A DNA stretch of 64,000 nucleotides, taken from Streptomyces sp. CC208A. Its GTDB lineage: Bacteria; Actinomycetota; Actinomycetes; Streptomycetales; Streptomycetaceae. Positions within the stretch are counted from its first letter, which is position 1; the number at the start of each line of letters is the position of its first letter. The notes under the pieces were generated by a model. It ran no database searches. It had not been told where the DNA came from and worked only from the letters and a program-made list of their open reading frames with translations. This document shows, in pieces, positions 8,840-17,082 of the stretch. The DNA is taken from assembly GCF_030010625.1 (NCBI RefSeq), contig NZ_JASCXN010000033.1, positions 17,921-81,920 of the forward strand, written 5' to 3'. Position numbers and translations under genes: made by a program.

Positions 8840-9498
8840 TCCGGGTACTGATCGTCGACGACCAGGCCATGGTCCGCGAGGGCTTCTCCGTGCTGCTCGG
8901 CGCGATGCCGGACATCGAGGTCGTCGGCGAGGCCGTCAACGGCCGGGAGGCGGTCGCCCAGGTGGCCGCCCTCCGCCCGGACGTCGTCCTCATGGACATC
9001 CGGATGCCCGAGCTGAACGGCATCGAGGCCACCCGCGAGATCGTCGCCGCCGACGCGGACGCCAAGGTCCTCGTCCTGACCACCTTCGACCTCGACGAGT
9101 ACGTGTACCAGGCGCTGCGCGCCGGCGCCTCCGGCTTCCTCCTCAAGGACGCCTCCGCCCGGCAGCTCGCCGACGGCGTGCGGATCGTCGCCGCCGGGGA
9201 GGCGCTGCTCGCGCCGACCGTGACGAAGCGGCTCATCACCGAGTTCGCGAAGTCCGCCGAGACCGCGCCGAGGGCGCCCGCCGTCGCCCGGATCGGGGAG
9301 CTGACCGAGCGGGAGACGGAGGTCCTGGTCCTCATCGCGCAGGGCCTGTCGAACCAGGAGATCGCCGACCACCTCGTCGTCGCCGAGTCGACGATCAAGA
9401 CCCACGTCAGCCGGATCCTGGTGAAGCTGGGCCTGCGCGACCGGACGCAGGCGGCGGTCTTCGCGTACGAGGCACGGCTGGTGCGGGTCGGGCGTTAG
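8836..9498 (+). CDS. NarL/LuxR-family response regulator
   Basis: Cytoplasmic DNA-binding partner of the preceding kinase, 220 residues. The receiver domain has the acidic pair (VDDQ) and the phosphorylatable Asp54 in VVLMDIRMPE. The conserved Thr and Lys of the switch are present (VLTTFD, LLKDA). The C-terminal LuxR helix-turn-helix (LTERETEVLVLIAQGLSNQEIA, then ESTIKTHVSRILVKL) is intact. The GTG start overlaps the kinase TGA. Target genes are not evident from sequence; the P450 immediately downstream is a candidate. Confidence 0.95.
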   Translation: MIRVLIVDDQAMVREGFSVLLGAMPDIEVVGEAVNGREAVAQVAALRPDVVLMDIRMPELNGIEATREIVAADADAKVLVLTTFDLDEYVYQALRAGASGFLLKDASARQLADGVRIVAAGEALLAPTVTKRLITEFAKSAETAPRAPAVARIGELTERETEVLVLIAQGLSNQEIADHLVVAESTIKTHVSRILVKLGLRDRTQAAVFAYEARLVRVGR

Positions 9499-9526
9499 CG
9501 GCCGGTACGGGGGTAGCGTCCGTCCC

Positions 9527-10783
9527 ATGGACGCCGCCTTCGACCCCTGGTCCCCGGCCTTCGTCGCCGACCCCTACCCCGCCTACGCCGAGCTGCGGGC
9601 CCATGGCCGGGCGCACTGGTACGCGCCCACCCTGGGGGTCCCCCCTGAACGAAGTTCTAGGGGGAGGCTGGTCCCGCACCACGAGGACGTGTCGGCGCTG
9701 CTGCGGGACCGGCGCCTGGGCCGTACGTACACCCACCGCTTCACCCACGAGGAGTTCGGGCGCACGGCCCCCGACCCCGCCCACGAGCCCTTCCACACCC
9801 TCAACGACCACGGGCTGCTCGACCTGGAGGGCGCCGACCACACCAGGATCCGGCGCCTCGTGTCGAAGGCGTTCACTCCGAGGACGGTGGAGCGGCTCGT
9901 GCCGACGGTACGGGAGCTGGCGGCCGGCCTGGTCGGCGAACTGGTCGCGGCGGGTGGCGGGGACCTCCAGGCGACGGTCGCCGAACCCCTGCCGGTCGCG
10001 GTGATCGCCGCGATGCTCGGCGTCCCGGAGGAGGACGAGGAGCGGGCCATGCTGCGGCCGTGGTCGGCGGCGATCTGCGGCATGTTCGAGCTCAACCCGT
10101 CGGAGGAGACGGCCCGGCGGGCCGTCCGCGCCTCGATCGAGTTCTCCGACTACCTGCGGGAGCTGATCGCCCGGCGGCGGGCCGAGCCCGGTGACGACCT
10201 GATCTCGGCGCTGATCGGCGTCGAGGAGCTGTCGGAGCAGGAGATGGTCTCCACCTGCGTGCTGCTGCTCAACGCGGGCCACGAGGCGACGGTCAACACC
10301 ACCGTGACCGGCTGGTGGACGCTGCTGCGGCACCCGGAGCAGCTGGCGGCCCTGCGCGCGGATCCGGACGGACTGCTGTCCACAGCTGTGGAGGAACTGC
10401 TCCGCTACGACACGCCGCTGCAGATGTTCGAGCGCTGGGTCCTGGACGACATCGAGCTCGGCGGCCAGGTCATTCCGCGCGGCGCGGAGGTCGCCCTCCT
10501 GTTCGGCTCCGCGAACCGGGACCCGGCCCTCCCCCAGACTTCGTCCGGGGGGACCCCCAGCCCCACGGCCGACGTCCTCGACCTGTCCCGGACCGACAAC
10601 CCCCACATCACCTTCGGCGCGGGCGTCCACTACTGCCTGGGCGCCCCGCTGGCCCGCCTGGAACTCACCGCCCTGTTCGCCGAACTCCTCCGCCAGGCCC
10701 CGACGCTGCGGCTCGCGGCGGAGCCGGAGTGGAGGAAGGGGTATGTGATCAGGGGCGTGGAGGAACTGCTCGTAGAGGTGTAG
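9527..10783 (+). CDS. Cytochrome P450 with two repeat-derived insertions
   Basis: Bacterial class I P450 of 418 residues. The I-helix motif is AGHEAT, the K-helix EELLRY, and the heme-Cys loop FGAGVHYCLG; all key residues are present. Two stretches do not belong to the P450 fold: about 10 residues (GVPPERSSRG) between the first beta strand and RLVPHHEDV, and about 13 residues (LPQTSSGGTPSPT) before DVLDLSR. Both are encoded by copies of a palindromic DNA repeat in opposite orientations, and both keep the frame. The enzyme may still fold, since both sites are surface loops. The redox partner and substrate are unknown. The start is ATG 9527 with weak ribosome-site sequence. Confidence 0.9.
   Translation: MDAAFDPWSPAFVADPYPAYAELRAHGRAHWYAPTLGVPPERSSRGRLVPHHEDVSALLRDRRLGRTYTHRFTHEEFGRTAPDPAHEPFHTLNDHGLLDLEGADHTRIRRLVSKAFTPRTVERLVPTVRELAAGLVGELVAAGGGDLQATVAEPLPVAVIAAMLGVPEEDEERAMLRPWSAAICGMFELNPSEETARRAVRASIEFSDYLRELIARRRAEPGDDLISALIGVEELSEQEMVSTCVLLLNAGHEATVNTTVTGWWTLLRHPEQLAALRADPDGLLSTAVEELLRYDTPLQMFERWVLDDIELGGQVIPRGAEVALLFGSANRDPALPQTSSGGTPSPTADVLDLSRTDNPHITFGAGVHYCLGAPLARLELTALFAELLRQAPTLRLAAEPEWRKGYVIRGVEELLVEV
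9632..9667 (+). repeat. Intragenic palindromic repeat, copy 1
   Basis: About 36 bp starting CTGGGGGTCCCCCC and ending CTAGGGGGAGG, with a central GAAC/GTTC stem. Its reverse complement aligns closely with the copy at 10527-10560, and its ends match the longer copy at 40507-40550. It resembles small palindromic repeats I recognise from other Streptomyces genomes. Confidence 0.85.
10527..10560 (-). repeat. Intragenic palindromic repeat, copy 2 (inverted)
   Basis: About 34 bp with a CCCCCAG...CGGGGGG stem around ACTTCGTC, ending GGACCCCCAG. It is the same family as copy 1 but in the opposite orientation, and it also sits in frame inside the P450 gene. Confidence 0.85.
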
Positions 10784-10811
10784 TGGGGGCCGGTGCACCA
10801 CCGGCCCCCAC
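10783..10811. terminator. Bidirectional hairpin between P450 and ABC permease
   Basis: A 13-bp perfect stem (10783-10795 with 10799-10811) and 3-nt loop lies between two convergent genes. It begins on the last base of the P450 stop codon and ends 4 bp before the permease stop. Confidence 0.85.
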
Positions 10812-10815
10812 GGCC

Positions 10816-12396
10816 TCAGCAGACGACGTCCCTGCGCCGCAGCCGCCACAGCCCGCCCGCCACCAGGGCCGCCGCGATCGCCGTGAGCACCAGCAGCGGC
10901 GCCCACGTCATCTCGGGACCCGGCAGCTTCGGCAGGTGGCCGAAGGGCGAGAGGTCGAGGACCGACTGCGGCAGGTTCAGGGCCGGGCCGATCCAGCCGA
11001 TCACCAGCGCGAGCCCCGCCACGCCCCACGCCGCCACCGCGGCCTTCGGGAACGCGCCCCACAGCAGCACCGCCACCCCGCCCAGGACCCAGATGGCGGG
11101 CAGCTGGGCGAGGGCCGCGCCCAGGACGGGCCCGAAGTCCTTGCCGTACGAGGCGGACAGACCGGCCGCCGCGAGCGCCATGATCAGTACCGTCCCGCCG
11201 AAGGCCACGACCAGGTGCCCCGCCGCCCACCGCAGCCGGCCGAGGACGGCGGCGAGGAGCGGTTCGGCGCGCTGCGAGGTCTCCTCGCCGTGCAGCCGCA
11301 GCACCGAGCCGACCACGAACAGTCCGGCGATCATTCCGAACATGCCGACCATCGCGGCGAGGAAGGCGTTGGTGAGGGCGCTCTGCCCGCCCATCCGCTC
11401 GAAGATCTCCTTCGCCTGTTCGTTGTCGCCGACGATGTCCGCCGCGCCCTCGACCATCCCGCCGAAGACGAGCCCGGCCACGAGGAACCCGAGCGACCAG
11501 CCGAGCAGTCCGCCCCGCTGCAGCCGCCAGGCCAGCGCGCCGGCCGTCGCGAGCCGCCCCTCCGCCGGGCCCGGCCGGGCCGGCAGGAAGCTCATGCCGA
11601 CGTCGCGCCGCCCGGTCAGCGCGTACGCCACCGCCGTCTGGACCAGGACCGCCGCGGCGATCAGCAGCACCACCCACCAGCGCTCGCCGGCGAACGGCCG
11701 GACCTGTTCCGCCCAGCCGACGGGCGAGACCCAGGTCAGTACGGAGGAGCCGCCCTCCGTCCCCGCGTCGCCCGCCGCCCGCAGCACGAACGCGACGCCG
11801 AGGACCGCGGCCGTCAGGCCCTTCGCGAGCCGCGCGCTCTCGGTGAGCTGCGCGACGATCGTGGCGGTGGCGGCGAAGAGCATGCCGGTGCCGCCCACCG
11901 CGAGGCCGAGGGCGAGCGCCCCGCCGAGGCCCTGGCCGGCGAGCCCGGCCGTGATGATCAGCGCGACGGCGGTGTTGGCGACGAGTGCGGTGAGCAGCGC
12001 CGCCGTCAGCGGGGCGCGGCGGCCCACCGCCCCGGCGGAGAGCAGCTCCTGACGGCCCGTCTCCTCCTCCTCGCGGGTGTGCCGGACGACGATGACGAGG
12101 CTCATCACGGCCGCGAGGGTCGCCGCGAAGACCCCGAACCGCCAGGCGACGAGCCCGCCGACGGAGTCGTCGAAGACCGGCCCGTACAGCGACCGGATGG
12201 AGCTGTTGGCGTTCATCGAGGCGGCGATCTGCGCCCGCTTGGCGTCGGTGTCGTACAGCCCTCCGATCGTGCCGACGCCGCCGGCGACCATGCCGCCGAT
12301 GACCACGACCCACAGCGGCAGCATCAGCCGGTCGCGGCGGAGCGCGAGCCGGGTGAGGGTGCCGGTGCCGGTCAGGGGGACGGAGAGCGTGCTCAT
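10816..12396 (-). CDS. ABC exporter permease
   Basis: A 526-residue polytopic membrane protein with about 12 hydrophobic segments arranged as two similar halves, each starting with a helix followed by an extracytoplasmic loop. This is the architecture of Streptomyces antibiotic-type ABC-2 permeases encoded beside a single ATPase. Its ATG overlaps the stop of the ATP-binding gene (ATGA), so the pair is translationally coupled. The substrate is unknown; self-resistance or multidrug export is a reasonable inference. The adjacent divergent regulator probably controls it. Confidence 0.88.
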   Translation of the reverse strand: MSTLSVPLTGTGTLTRLALRRDRLMLPLWVVVIGGMVAGGVGTIGGLYDTDAKRAQIAASMNANSSIRSLYGPVFDDSVGGLVAWRFGVFAATLAAVMSLVIVVRHTREEEETGRQELLSAGAVGRRAPLTAALLTALVANTAVALIITAGLAGQGLGGALALGLAVGGTGMLFAATATIVAQLTESARLAKGLTAAVLGVAFVLRAAGDAGTEGGSSVLTWVSPVGWAEQVRPFAGERWWVVLLIAAAVLVQTAVAYALTGRRDVGMSFLPARPGPAEGRLATAGALAWRLQRGGLLGWSLGFLVAGLVFGGMVEGAADIVGDNEQAKEIFERMGGQSALTNAFLAAMVGMFGMIAGLFVVGSVLRLHGEETSQRAEPLLAAVLGRLRWAAGHLVVAFGGTVLIMALAAAGLSASYGKDFGPVLGAALAQLPAIWVLGGVAVLLWGAFPKAAVAAWGVAGLALVIGWIGPALNLPQSVLDLSPFGHLPKLPGPEMTWAPLLVLTAIAAALVAGGLWRLRRRDVVC

Positions 12397-13310
12397 CGCG
12401 CCATCGCCTCGTTCGTCGTGCCCGTGGCGTCGTCGGTGTAGTGGCGGAGGAACAGCTCCTCCAGGGTGGGCGGGGTGCTGGTCAGCGAGCGCACGCCGGA
12501 CTCGGTGAGGGACCGCAGCACCGCGTCGAGCTTGTCGGTGTCGACCTGGAGCCGGACCCGCCGGCCCTGCACGTCGAGGTCGTGCACGCCGGGCAGGTGG
12601 GCGAGCCCGTTCGGCGCGCCGGCGAGCTCGGCGCTGACGCTGGTACGGGTGAGGTGGCGCAGGTCCGCGAGCGAGCCGCTCTCCACCGTGCGGCCCTTGC
12701 GGATGATGCTGACCCGGTCGCAGAGGGTCTCGACCTCGCTGAGGATGTGCGAGGACAGGAGGACGGTCGCACCGCGCTCGCGGGCCTCGGCGATGCAGCC
12801 CTGGAACACGCCCTCCATCAGCGGGTCGAGGCCGCTGGTGGGCTCGTCGAGGATCAGCAGGTCGGCGTCGGAGGCGAAGGCGGCGACCAGGGCGACCTTC
12901 TGCCGGTTGCCCTTGGAGTAGGTGCGGCCCTTCTTCGTCGGGTCGAGCTCGAAGCGCTCGATCAGCTCGGCCCGCCGCGCCTTGTCGAGCCCTCCGCGCA
13001 GCCGGCCGAAGAGGTCGATGACCTCGCCGCCGGAGAGGTTGCGCCACAGGGTGACGTCACCGGGGACGTAGGCGATCCGCCGGTGCAGTTCGACGGCGTC
13101 GGACCAGGGGTCCTTGCCGAGCACCCGGACGGCGCCGGAGTCGGCGCGGAGGAGTCCGAGGAGGACCCGGATGGTGGTGGACTTCCCGGAGCCGTTGGGG
13201 CCGAGGAAGCCGTGGACCTCACCGGCCTCGACGACGAGGTCGAGACCGTCCAGCGCGTGGGTGCGTCCGAACGCCTTGTGGAGCCCGGCGACCGTGATTG
13301 CCTTCGTCAT
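12393..13310 (-). CDS. ABC exporter ATP-binding protein
   Basis: A 305-residue ATPase. Walker A is GPNGSGKST, the Q-loop region follows, Walker B is LLILDEPTSGLD and the H-loop His is in LLSSHILSE. The ABC signature region reads TYSKGNRQKVALVAAF, so the usual LSGGQ is degenerate (SKGNRQ), as in several DrrA/BcrA-like drug and lipid exporters. The C-terminal accessory domain is family-typical and ends in LEELFLRHY. It is the first gene of a two-gene operon, and a 16-bp palindrome lies 20 bp upstream of its ATG. Confidence 0.92.
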   Translation of the reverse strand: MTKAITVAGLHKAFGRTHALDGLDLVVEAGEVHGFLGPNGSGKSTTIRVLLGLLRADSGAVRVLGKDPWSDAVELHRRIAYVPGDVTLWRNLSGGEVIDLFGRLRGGLDKARRAELIERFELDPTKKGRTYSKGNRQKVALVAAFASDADLLILDEPTSGLDPLMEGVFQGCIAEARERGATVLLSSHILSEVETLCDRVSIIRKGRTVESGSLADLRHLTRTSVSAELAGAPNGLAHLPGVHDLDVQGRRVRLQVDTDKLDAVLRSLTESGVRSLTSTPPTLEELFLRHYTDDATGTTNEAMAR

Positions 13311-13330
13311 GGTTCAGAACGTACGCTGAT

Positions 13331-13346
13331 TTCACAAAGTTGTGAA
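13331..13346. promoter_or_regulatory. Palindromic operator candidate TTCACAA-N2-TTGTGAA
   Basis: A perfect 7-2-7 inverted repeat lies in the 92-bp gap between the divergently transcribed ABC exporter and the MarR/GbsR-type regulator. It is A/T rich in an otherwise GC-rich background. It is well placed to repress both genes and is most simply explained as the binding site of the adjacent regulator. Confidence 0.7.
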
Positions 13347-13402
13347 GTTAAGAAAGCGTATAAAATCGAGGCGGCCGGGTGAGCGAGGGAGACGATGACC
13401 GC

Positions 13403-13906
13403 ATGACCAGCAGCAGCGCAGAAGACCGGGCAGAAGACCGGGCGCGGTTCGTCGAACGCTTCGCCGCCGAGCTGACCGAAGCGGGCATGCAGCGCATGGC
13501 GTCCCGGGTCTTCGCGGCCCTGCTCGCCTCCGAGTCCGGCTCGATGACCTCGGCCGAACTGGCCGAACGGCTGCGGATCAGCCCGGCGGCCGTCTCCGGC
13601 GCGATCCGCTACCTCACCCAGGTCGGCATGGTCGGCCGCGAACGCGACCCCGGCACCCGCCGCGACCGCTACGTCCTCCACCACGAACTCTGGTACGAGG
13701 CCTTCACCCGCCGCGACCAGGTCCTGACCCGCTGGGAGAAGGTCCTCCGCGACGGAGTCGAGGCCCTCGGCCCCGACACGGCCGCGGGCGCGCGCGTCGC
13801 GGAGACCGCCGAGTTCTTCGAGTTCATCCAGCAGGAACTGCACGGCATGCTCGCCCGCTGGCGCCTCCACCGCGACGCTCAGTCCGAGGAGAGGGCCTCC
13901 GCCTGA
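13403..13906 (+). CDS. MarR/GbsR-type winged-helix regulator
   Basis: A 167-residue regulator. The winged helix-turn-helix covers about residues 30-100 (FAALLASESGSMTSAELAERLRISPAAVSGAIRYLTQVGMVGRERDPGTRRDRYVL). A long C-terminal helical region follows, as in GbsR-like proteins. The ATG at 13403 was chosen because AGGGAG lies 11 nt upstream; a GTG at 13379 is in frame. Divergent transcription from an ABC exporter and the palindrome between them suggest that it senses an exported compound and represses the exporter and itself. Confidence 0.88.
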   Translation: MTSSSAEDRAEDRARFVERFAAELTEAGMQRMASRVFAALLASESGSMTSAELAERLRISPAAVSGAIRYLTQVGMVGRERDPGTRRDRYVLHHELWYEAFTRRDQVLTRWEKVLRDGVEALGPDTAAGARVAETAEFFEFIQQELHGMLARWRLHRDAQSEERASA

Positions 13907-14006
13907 CCGACGGCCCCCAGCCGCTCGAAGAACGCCCGCCCTTCGATCCAGGCGACGACCACGGGGCCCGCGTTCCGTCGCAGGGGAGATCAGGCGCAGG
14001 GGGGGA

Positions 14007-14846
14007 TCAGGTCTCGTCCGCTCCCCCGGGAGGGGCGGAAGGCGCGGGGAGAACGGGCAGGGTGAGGCTCCACGCGGCCTCGCGGACCGTCCAGGTGCGG
14101 CGGGCGAGGGGTGGGGACGTGCGGGAGTCGGCGTCGTAGCGGAAGAGGGGGCCCGAGACCGTGAGCGTGCGGGCCTCCACGCGGACCGGTGGGGCGTGCG
14201 GGGGGCGGACGACGACCTCCGCGACGCCGCCGAGGGGGCGGAGCGTCAGCGACTCCACGGGGTCGTCCAGGTCCCGCAGCAGCACCCCGTCCGCCTCCAC
14301 CCGCAGCCGGTGGGTGCGCGTGCCGCGCTGTGCGGGGACGCGGACCAGGGTGCGTACCAGCGTGCGGCAGGTGTTCCACATCGTGGGCGACGGCGGCGGG
14401 GCGGGTGCGGGGGCCGCCATCCCGATCCGTACGCCGCCGAGCACCACCCCGTCGCCGTCGTCGACCAGCAGGTCGAGGCGCCGGGCCACCCCCTCCACCA
14501 CCGCCCGCGCCGCCCCCACCGGGCCCTGCGGCACGCCGAGCGACCGGGCGAGGCCGAGCGAGCCGGGCGTGCCGACCGGGACGACCGACAGCGCGCCGCG
14601 CGCCAGGGTGCGCTCCCGGTGCAGCAGGGTCACCGTGCGCAGCAGCGCCCGGTCGTCGCCGACCACGACGGGGCGCCGGGCACCCCGCCGGGCCAGGGCG
14701 CGGGCGAATTCCTCCGGGCCGTCCGGCAGGCAGATCTTCGTTTCCGCCGCCGCGGACAGCACATCTTTCGCGATCCGTACGGACTCGCCGTCGTTTCGGC
14801 GGGCGACCGGGTCGACGATGACCAGCAGCTGGTCGTGATCCGACAC
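14007..14846 (-). CDS. Diacylglycerol-kinase-like lipid/NAD kinase family protein
   Basis: A 279-residue protein that resembles the diacylglycerol kinase catalytic domain family by overall pattern: VIVDPVARRND near the N-terminus, VVVGDDRALLRTVTLLH, VVPVGTPGSLGLARSLG (corresponding to the PxGTGND nucleotide loop) and a beta-rich C-terminus. The usual GGDGT loop is replaced by VGDDRAL and the GTxND segment by GTPGSL, so catalysis is doubtful. GTG 14846 is chosen because GAGGAAGG precedes it at a good distance. It is divergent from purA, and the remaining gap to purA is 142 bp. Confidence 0.75.
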   Translation of the reverse strand: MSDHDQLLVIVDPVARRNDGESVRIAKDVLSAAAETKICLPDGPEEFARALARRGARRPVVVGDDRALLRTVTLLHRERTLARGALSVVPVGTPGSLGLARSLGVPQGPVGAARAVVEGVARRLDLLVDDGDGVVLGGVRIGMAAPAPAPPPSPTMWNTCRTLVRTLVRVPAQRGTRTHRLRVEADGVLLRDLDDPVESLTLRPLGGVAEVVVRPPHAPPVRVEARTLTVSGPLFRYDADSRTSPPLARRTWTVREAAWSLTLPVLPAPSAPPGGADET

Positions 14847-14880
14847 CTCGGTCCTTCCTCGGGTAGTCTCTTTGTGCAAG

Positions 14881-14908
14881 AGCCCCTTGCGCTATTGCGC
14901 CAGGGGCT
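14881..14908. promoter_or_regulatory. Stem-loop between dgk-like gene and purA
   Basis: A 12-bp stem (14881-14892 with 14897-14908, one mismatch) and a TATT loop lie in the divergent intergenic region. A TAGTCT hexamer just upstream on the + strand could be a purA -10 box. If so, the stem would open the purA leader. The role is not proven; a terminator, attenuator or mRNA-stabilising structure are all possible. Confidence 0.55.
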
Positions 14909-14988
14909 TCGTCTATTCCGGGGCACACCGGTGAGGCGGCGTAGGCCCCCTGACCTTGGAATGCCCCGCCCGGAAGGGGTGTACGCCT

Positions 14989-16272
14989 GTGCCCGCACTT
15001 GTGCTGCTCGGTGCTCAGTGGGGTGACGAGGGCAAGGGGAAGGCCACCGACCTCCTCGGTGGATCCGTGGACTACGTGGTGCGCTACCAGGGCGGCAACA
15101 ACGCCGGCCACACGGTCGTCGTAGGCGACCAGAAGTACGCGCTCCACCTCCTCCCCTCCGGAATCCTCTCGCCGGGGTGCACCCCGGTCATCGGCAACGG
15201 CGTCGTCGTCGACCCGGCGGTCCTGCTCTCCGAGCTGAGCGGGCTGAACGACCGCGGCGTCGACACGTCCAAGCTGCTGATCAGCGGCAACGCCCACCTG
15301 ATCACCCCGTACAACGTCACCCTCGACAAGGTGACGGAACGGTTCCTCGGCAAGCGCAAGATCGGCACCACCGGGCGCGGCATCGGCCCCACCTACGCCG
15401 ACAAGATCAACCGCGTCGGCATCCGGGTCCAGGACCTGTACGACGAGTCGATCCTCACCCAGAAGGTCGAAGCGGCCCTGGAGCAGAAGAACCAGCTCCT
15501 CGCCAAGGTCTTCAACCGGCGCGCCATCGAGTCCGGCCGGATCGTCGAGGAGATGCTCCAGTACGCGGACCAGATCAAGCCGTACGTCGCCGACACCACC
15601 CTGATCCTCAACAACGCCATCGACGAGGGCAAGGTCGTCCTCTTCGAGGGCGGCCAGGGCACCCTCCTGGACGTGGACCACGGCACGTACCCCTTCGTCA
15701 CCTCCTCGAACCCGACCTCCGGCGGTGCCTGCACCGGCGCGGGCGTCGGCCCGACGAAGATCAGCCGGGTCATCGGCATCCTGAAGGCGTACACCACCCG
15801 CGTCGGTGCCGGCCCGTTCCCGACCGAGCTCTTCGACGAGGACGGCGAGGCGCTGCGCCGCATCGGCGGCGAGCGGGGCGTCACCACCGGCCGTGACCGC
15901 CGCTGCGGCTGGTTCGACGCGGTCATCGCCCGCTACGCCACCCGCGTCAACGGCCTGACCGACTTCTTCCTCACCAAGCTGGACGTGCTGACCGGCTGGG
16001 AGGAGATCCCGGTCTGCGTCGCGTACGAGATCGACGGCAAGCGCGTCGAGGAGCTCCCGTACTCCCAGACCGACTTCCACCACGCGAAGCCGATCTACGA
16101 GACCCTCCCGGGCTGGTCCGAGGACATCACGAAGGCCAAGACCTTCGCCGACCTCCCGAAGAACGCCCAGAACTACGTGAAGGCGCTGGAGGACATGTCC
16201 GGCGCCCCGATCTCCGCCATCGGCGTCGGCCCCGGCCGCACCGAGACGATCGAGATCAACTCCTTCCTGTAG
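14989..16272 (+). CDS. purA: Adenylosuccinate synthetase
   Basis: GTP-dependent enzyme joining IMP and aspartate to adenylosuccinate, the first committed step to AMP. The 427-residue length is standard. The N-terminal P-loop GAQWGDEGKGK carries catalytic Asp and Lys, followed by GGNNAGHTVV with the catalytic His. TTGRGIGPTYADK and the C-terminal GVGPGRTETI are intact. GTG 14989 is preferred because AAGGGG lies about 9 nt upstream and the conserved protein starts with PALVLLGAQWGDEG. A strong hairpin terminator follows the stop. Confidence 0.98.
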   Translation: MPALVLLGAQWGDEGKGKATDLLGGSVDYVVRYQGGNNAGHTVVVGDQKYALHLLPSGILSPGCTPVIGNGVVVDPAVLLSELSGLNDRGVDTSKLLISGNAHLITPYNVTLDKVTERFLGKRKIGTTGRGIGPTYADKINRVGIRVQDLYDESILTQKVEAALEQKNQLLAKVFNRRAIESGRIVEEMLQYADQIKPYVADTTLILNNAIDEGKVVLFEGGQGTLLDVDHGTYPFVTSSNPTSGGACTGAGVGPTKISRVIGILKAYTTRVGAGPFPTELFDEDGEALRRIGGERGVTTGRDRRCGWFDAVIARYATRVNGLTDFFLTKLDVLTGWEEIPVCVAYEIDGKRVEELPYSQTDFHHAKPIYETLPGWSEDITKAKTFADLPKNAQNYVKALEDMSGAPISAIGVGPGRTETIEINSFL

Positions 16273-16284
16273 GGCGTACCGGGG

Positions 16285-16314
16285 CGGCGGTCGGCGTGCG
16301 AGCGCCGACCGCCG
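16285..16314 (+). terminator. Hairpin after purA
   Basis: A 12-bp perfect stem (16285-16296 with 16303-16314) and 6-nt loop start 13 bp after the purA stop codon. Confidence 0.85.
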
Positions 16315-16414
16315 TCATGTTTCGCCGAGGGCCCCGGCCGACACCATCGCGGAGATCGGAAGGACCCACGCGGACGCGGACGCGGAGGCCGGGCTGTGAC
16401 CGGGCGGCCGCCTC

Positions 16415-16828
16415 CTACCGCCGGGTGTCGTCCGTGAGCATCAGGGTGGGTTGGCCGGTGTGCCGGGCGATCGCCTCGAAGTCGCGGTCGCAGTGCAGCA
16501 GGGTGAGGCCGGACAGTTCGGCCACGGCCGCGACGAGAAGGTCGACCGGTCCGGCGCTGCGGTGTTCACCGTGGTCGACGAGCTGTTGCTGGACCTGCCG
16601 GGCCCGCCGGAAGGTGTCGTCCGGGAACGGCACCCACGCATAGAACCCGGCCAGATGCTGCCGCACCATTTTGTGGTGTGCGGCTGACCGCGCGGAGCGA
16701 AGGACCTCCAGCTCTGTGAGCTCGCACATGCCGACCAGCCCGGAGTCCAGGGCCTCCCCCCACCCCCAGGCGTCTGCGCCGTGCTGCAGGAAGCGCGCCA
16801 CCGCCGAGGTGTCGGCCAGGTACTTCAC
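16415..16828 (-). CDS. VapC-type PIN-domain ribonuclease toxin
   Basis: A 137-residue PIN-domain protein. The acidic metal-binding residues expected in VapC are visible: the N-terminal Asp in YLADTSAVARFL, a Glu in CELTELEVL, the Asp in GPVDLLVAAVAE and the Asp in LLHCDRDFEAIA. The predicted role is sequence-specific RNA cleavage when freed from its antitoxin. The start codon overlaps the antitoxin stop (ATGA), the usual coupled arrangement. The reading frame looks complete and functional. Confidence 0.92.
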   Translation of the reverse strand: MKYLADTSAVARFLQHGADAWGWGEALDSGLVGMCELTELEVLRSARSAAHHKMVRQHLAGFYAWVPFPDDTFRRARQVQQQLVDHGEHRSAGPVDLLVAAVAELSGLTLLHCDRDFEAIARHTGQPTLMLTDDTRR

Positions 16829-17076
16829 GTGGCTTGCCCCCGGTCGTCGTCGCCGACCGCGCGGCCGGGGCGGTAGGAGGACTTGTCCGTCAGGGCGTCG
16901 AGGTCCAGGGCTTCGGCGGCGAGACGCTCCGCCGCCATGCGCGCCTCATGACGCTTGACCCTGTCGCTGACCTCGCGAAGGGCGCGGTTGACGGTGTCCT
17001 TCTTCGTCTTGGTGCCGAACGCGTCCTGCGCTATGGCCAGTGCTTCTTCGTCGATCTCGATCAGTGTCTTGCCCAT
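16825..17076 (-). CDS. VapB-type antitoxin
   Basis: An 83-residue protein. The N-terminal ribbon-helix-helix DNA-binding part (KTLIEIDEEALAIAQDAFGTKTKKDTVNRALRE) matches the VapB/DUF2191 pattern, and the charged C-terminal half would wrap the toxin. It should neutralise the adjacent PIN toxin and autoregulate the operon. An 18-bp perfect inverted repeat lies directly upstream, and its proximal arm contains the GAGAGGGG ribosome site of this gene. Confidence 0.9.
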   Translation of the reverse strand: MGKTLIEIDEEALAIAQDAFGTKTKKDTVNRALREVSDRVKRHEARMAAERLAAEALDLDALTDKSSYRPGRAVGDDDRGQAT

Positions 17077-17082
17077 GGGACA

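Noticed and set aside
9632..9667. P450 loop insertions as sequencing errors
   Set aside because: Both keep the frame, match each other as reverse complements and match a third copy 30 kb away, so they are real repeat copies.
9407..12313. A 968-codon minus-strand open frame across the P450 and ABC permease genes
   Set aside because: It crosses two real genes on different strands and its translation is low-complexity Arg/Gly/Ala, so it is a GC-bias artefact.
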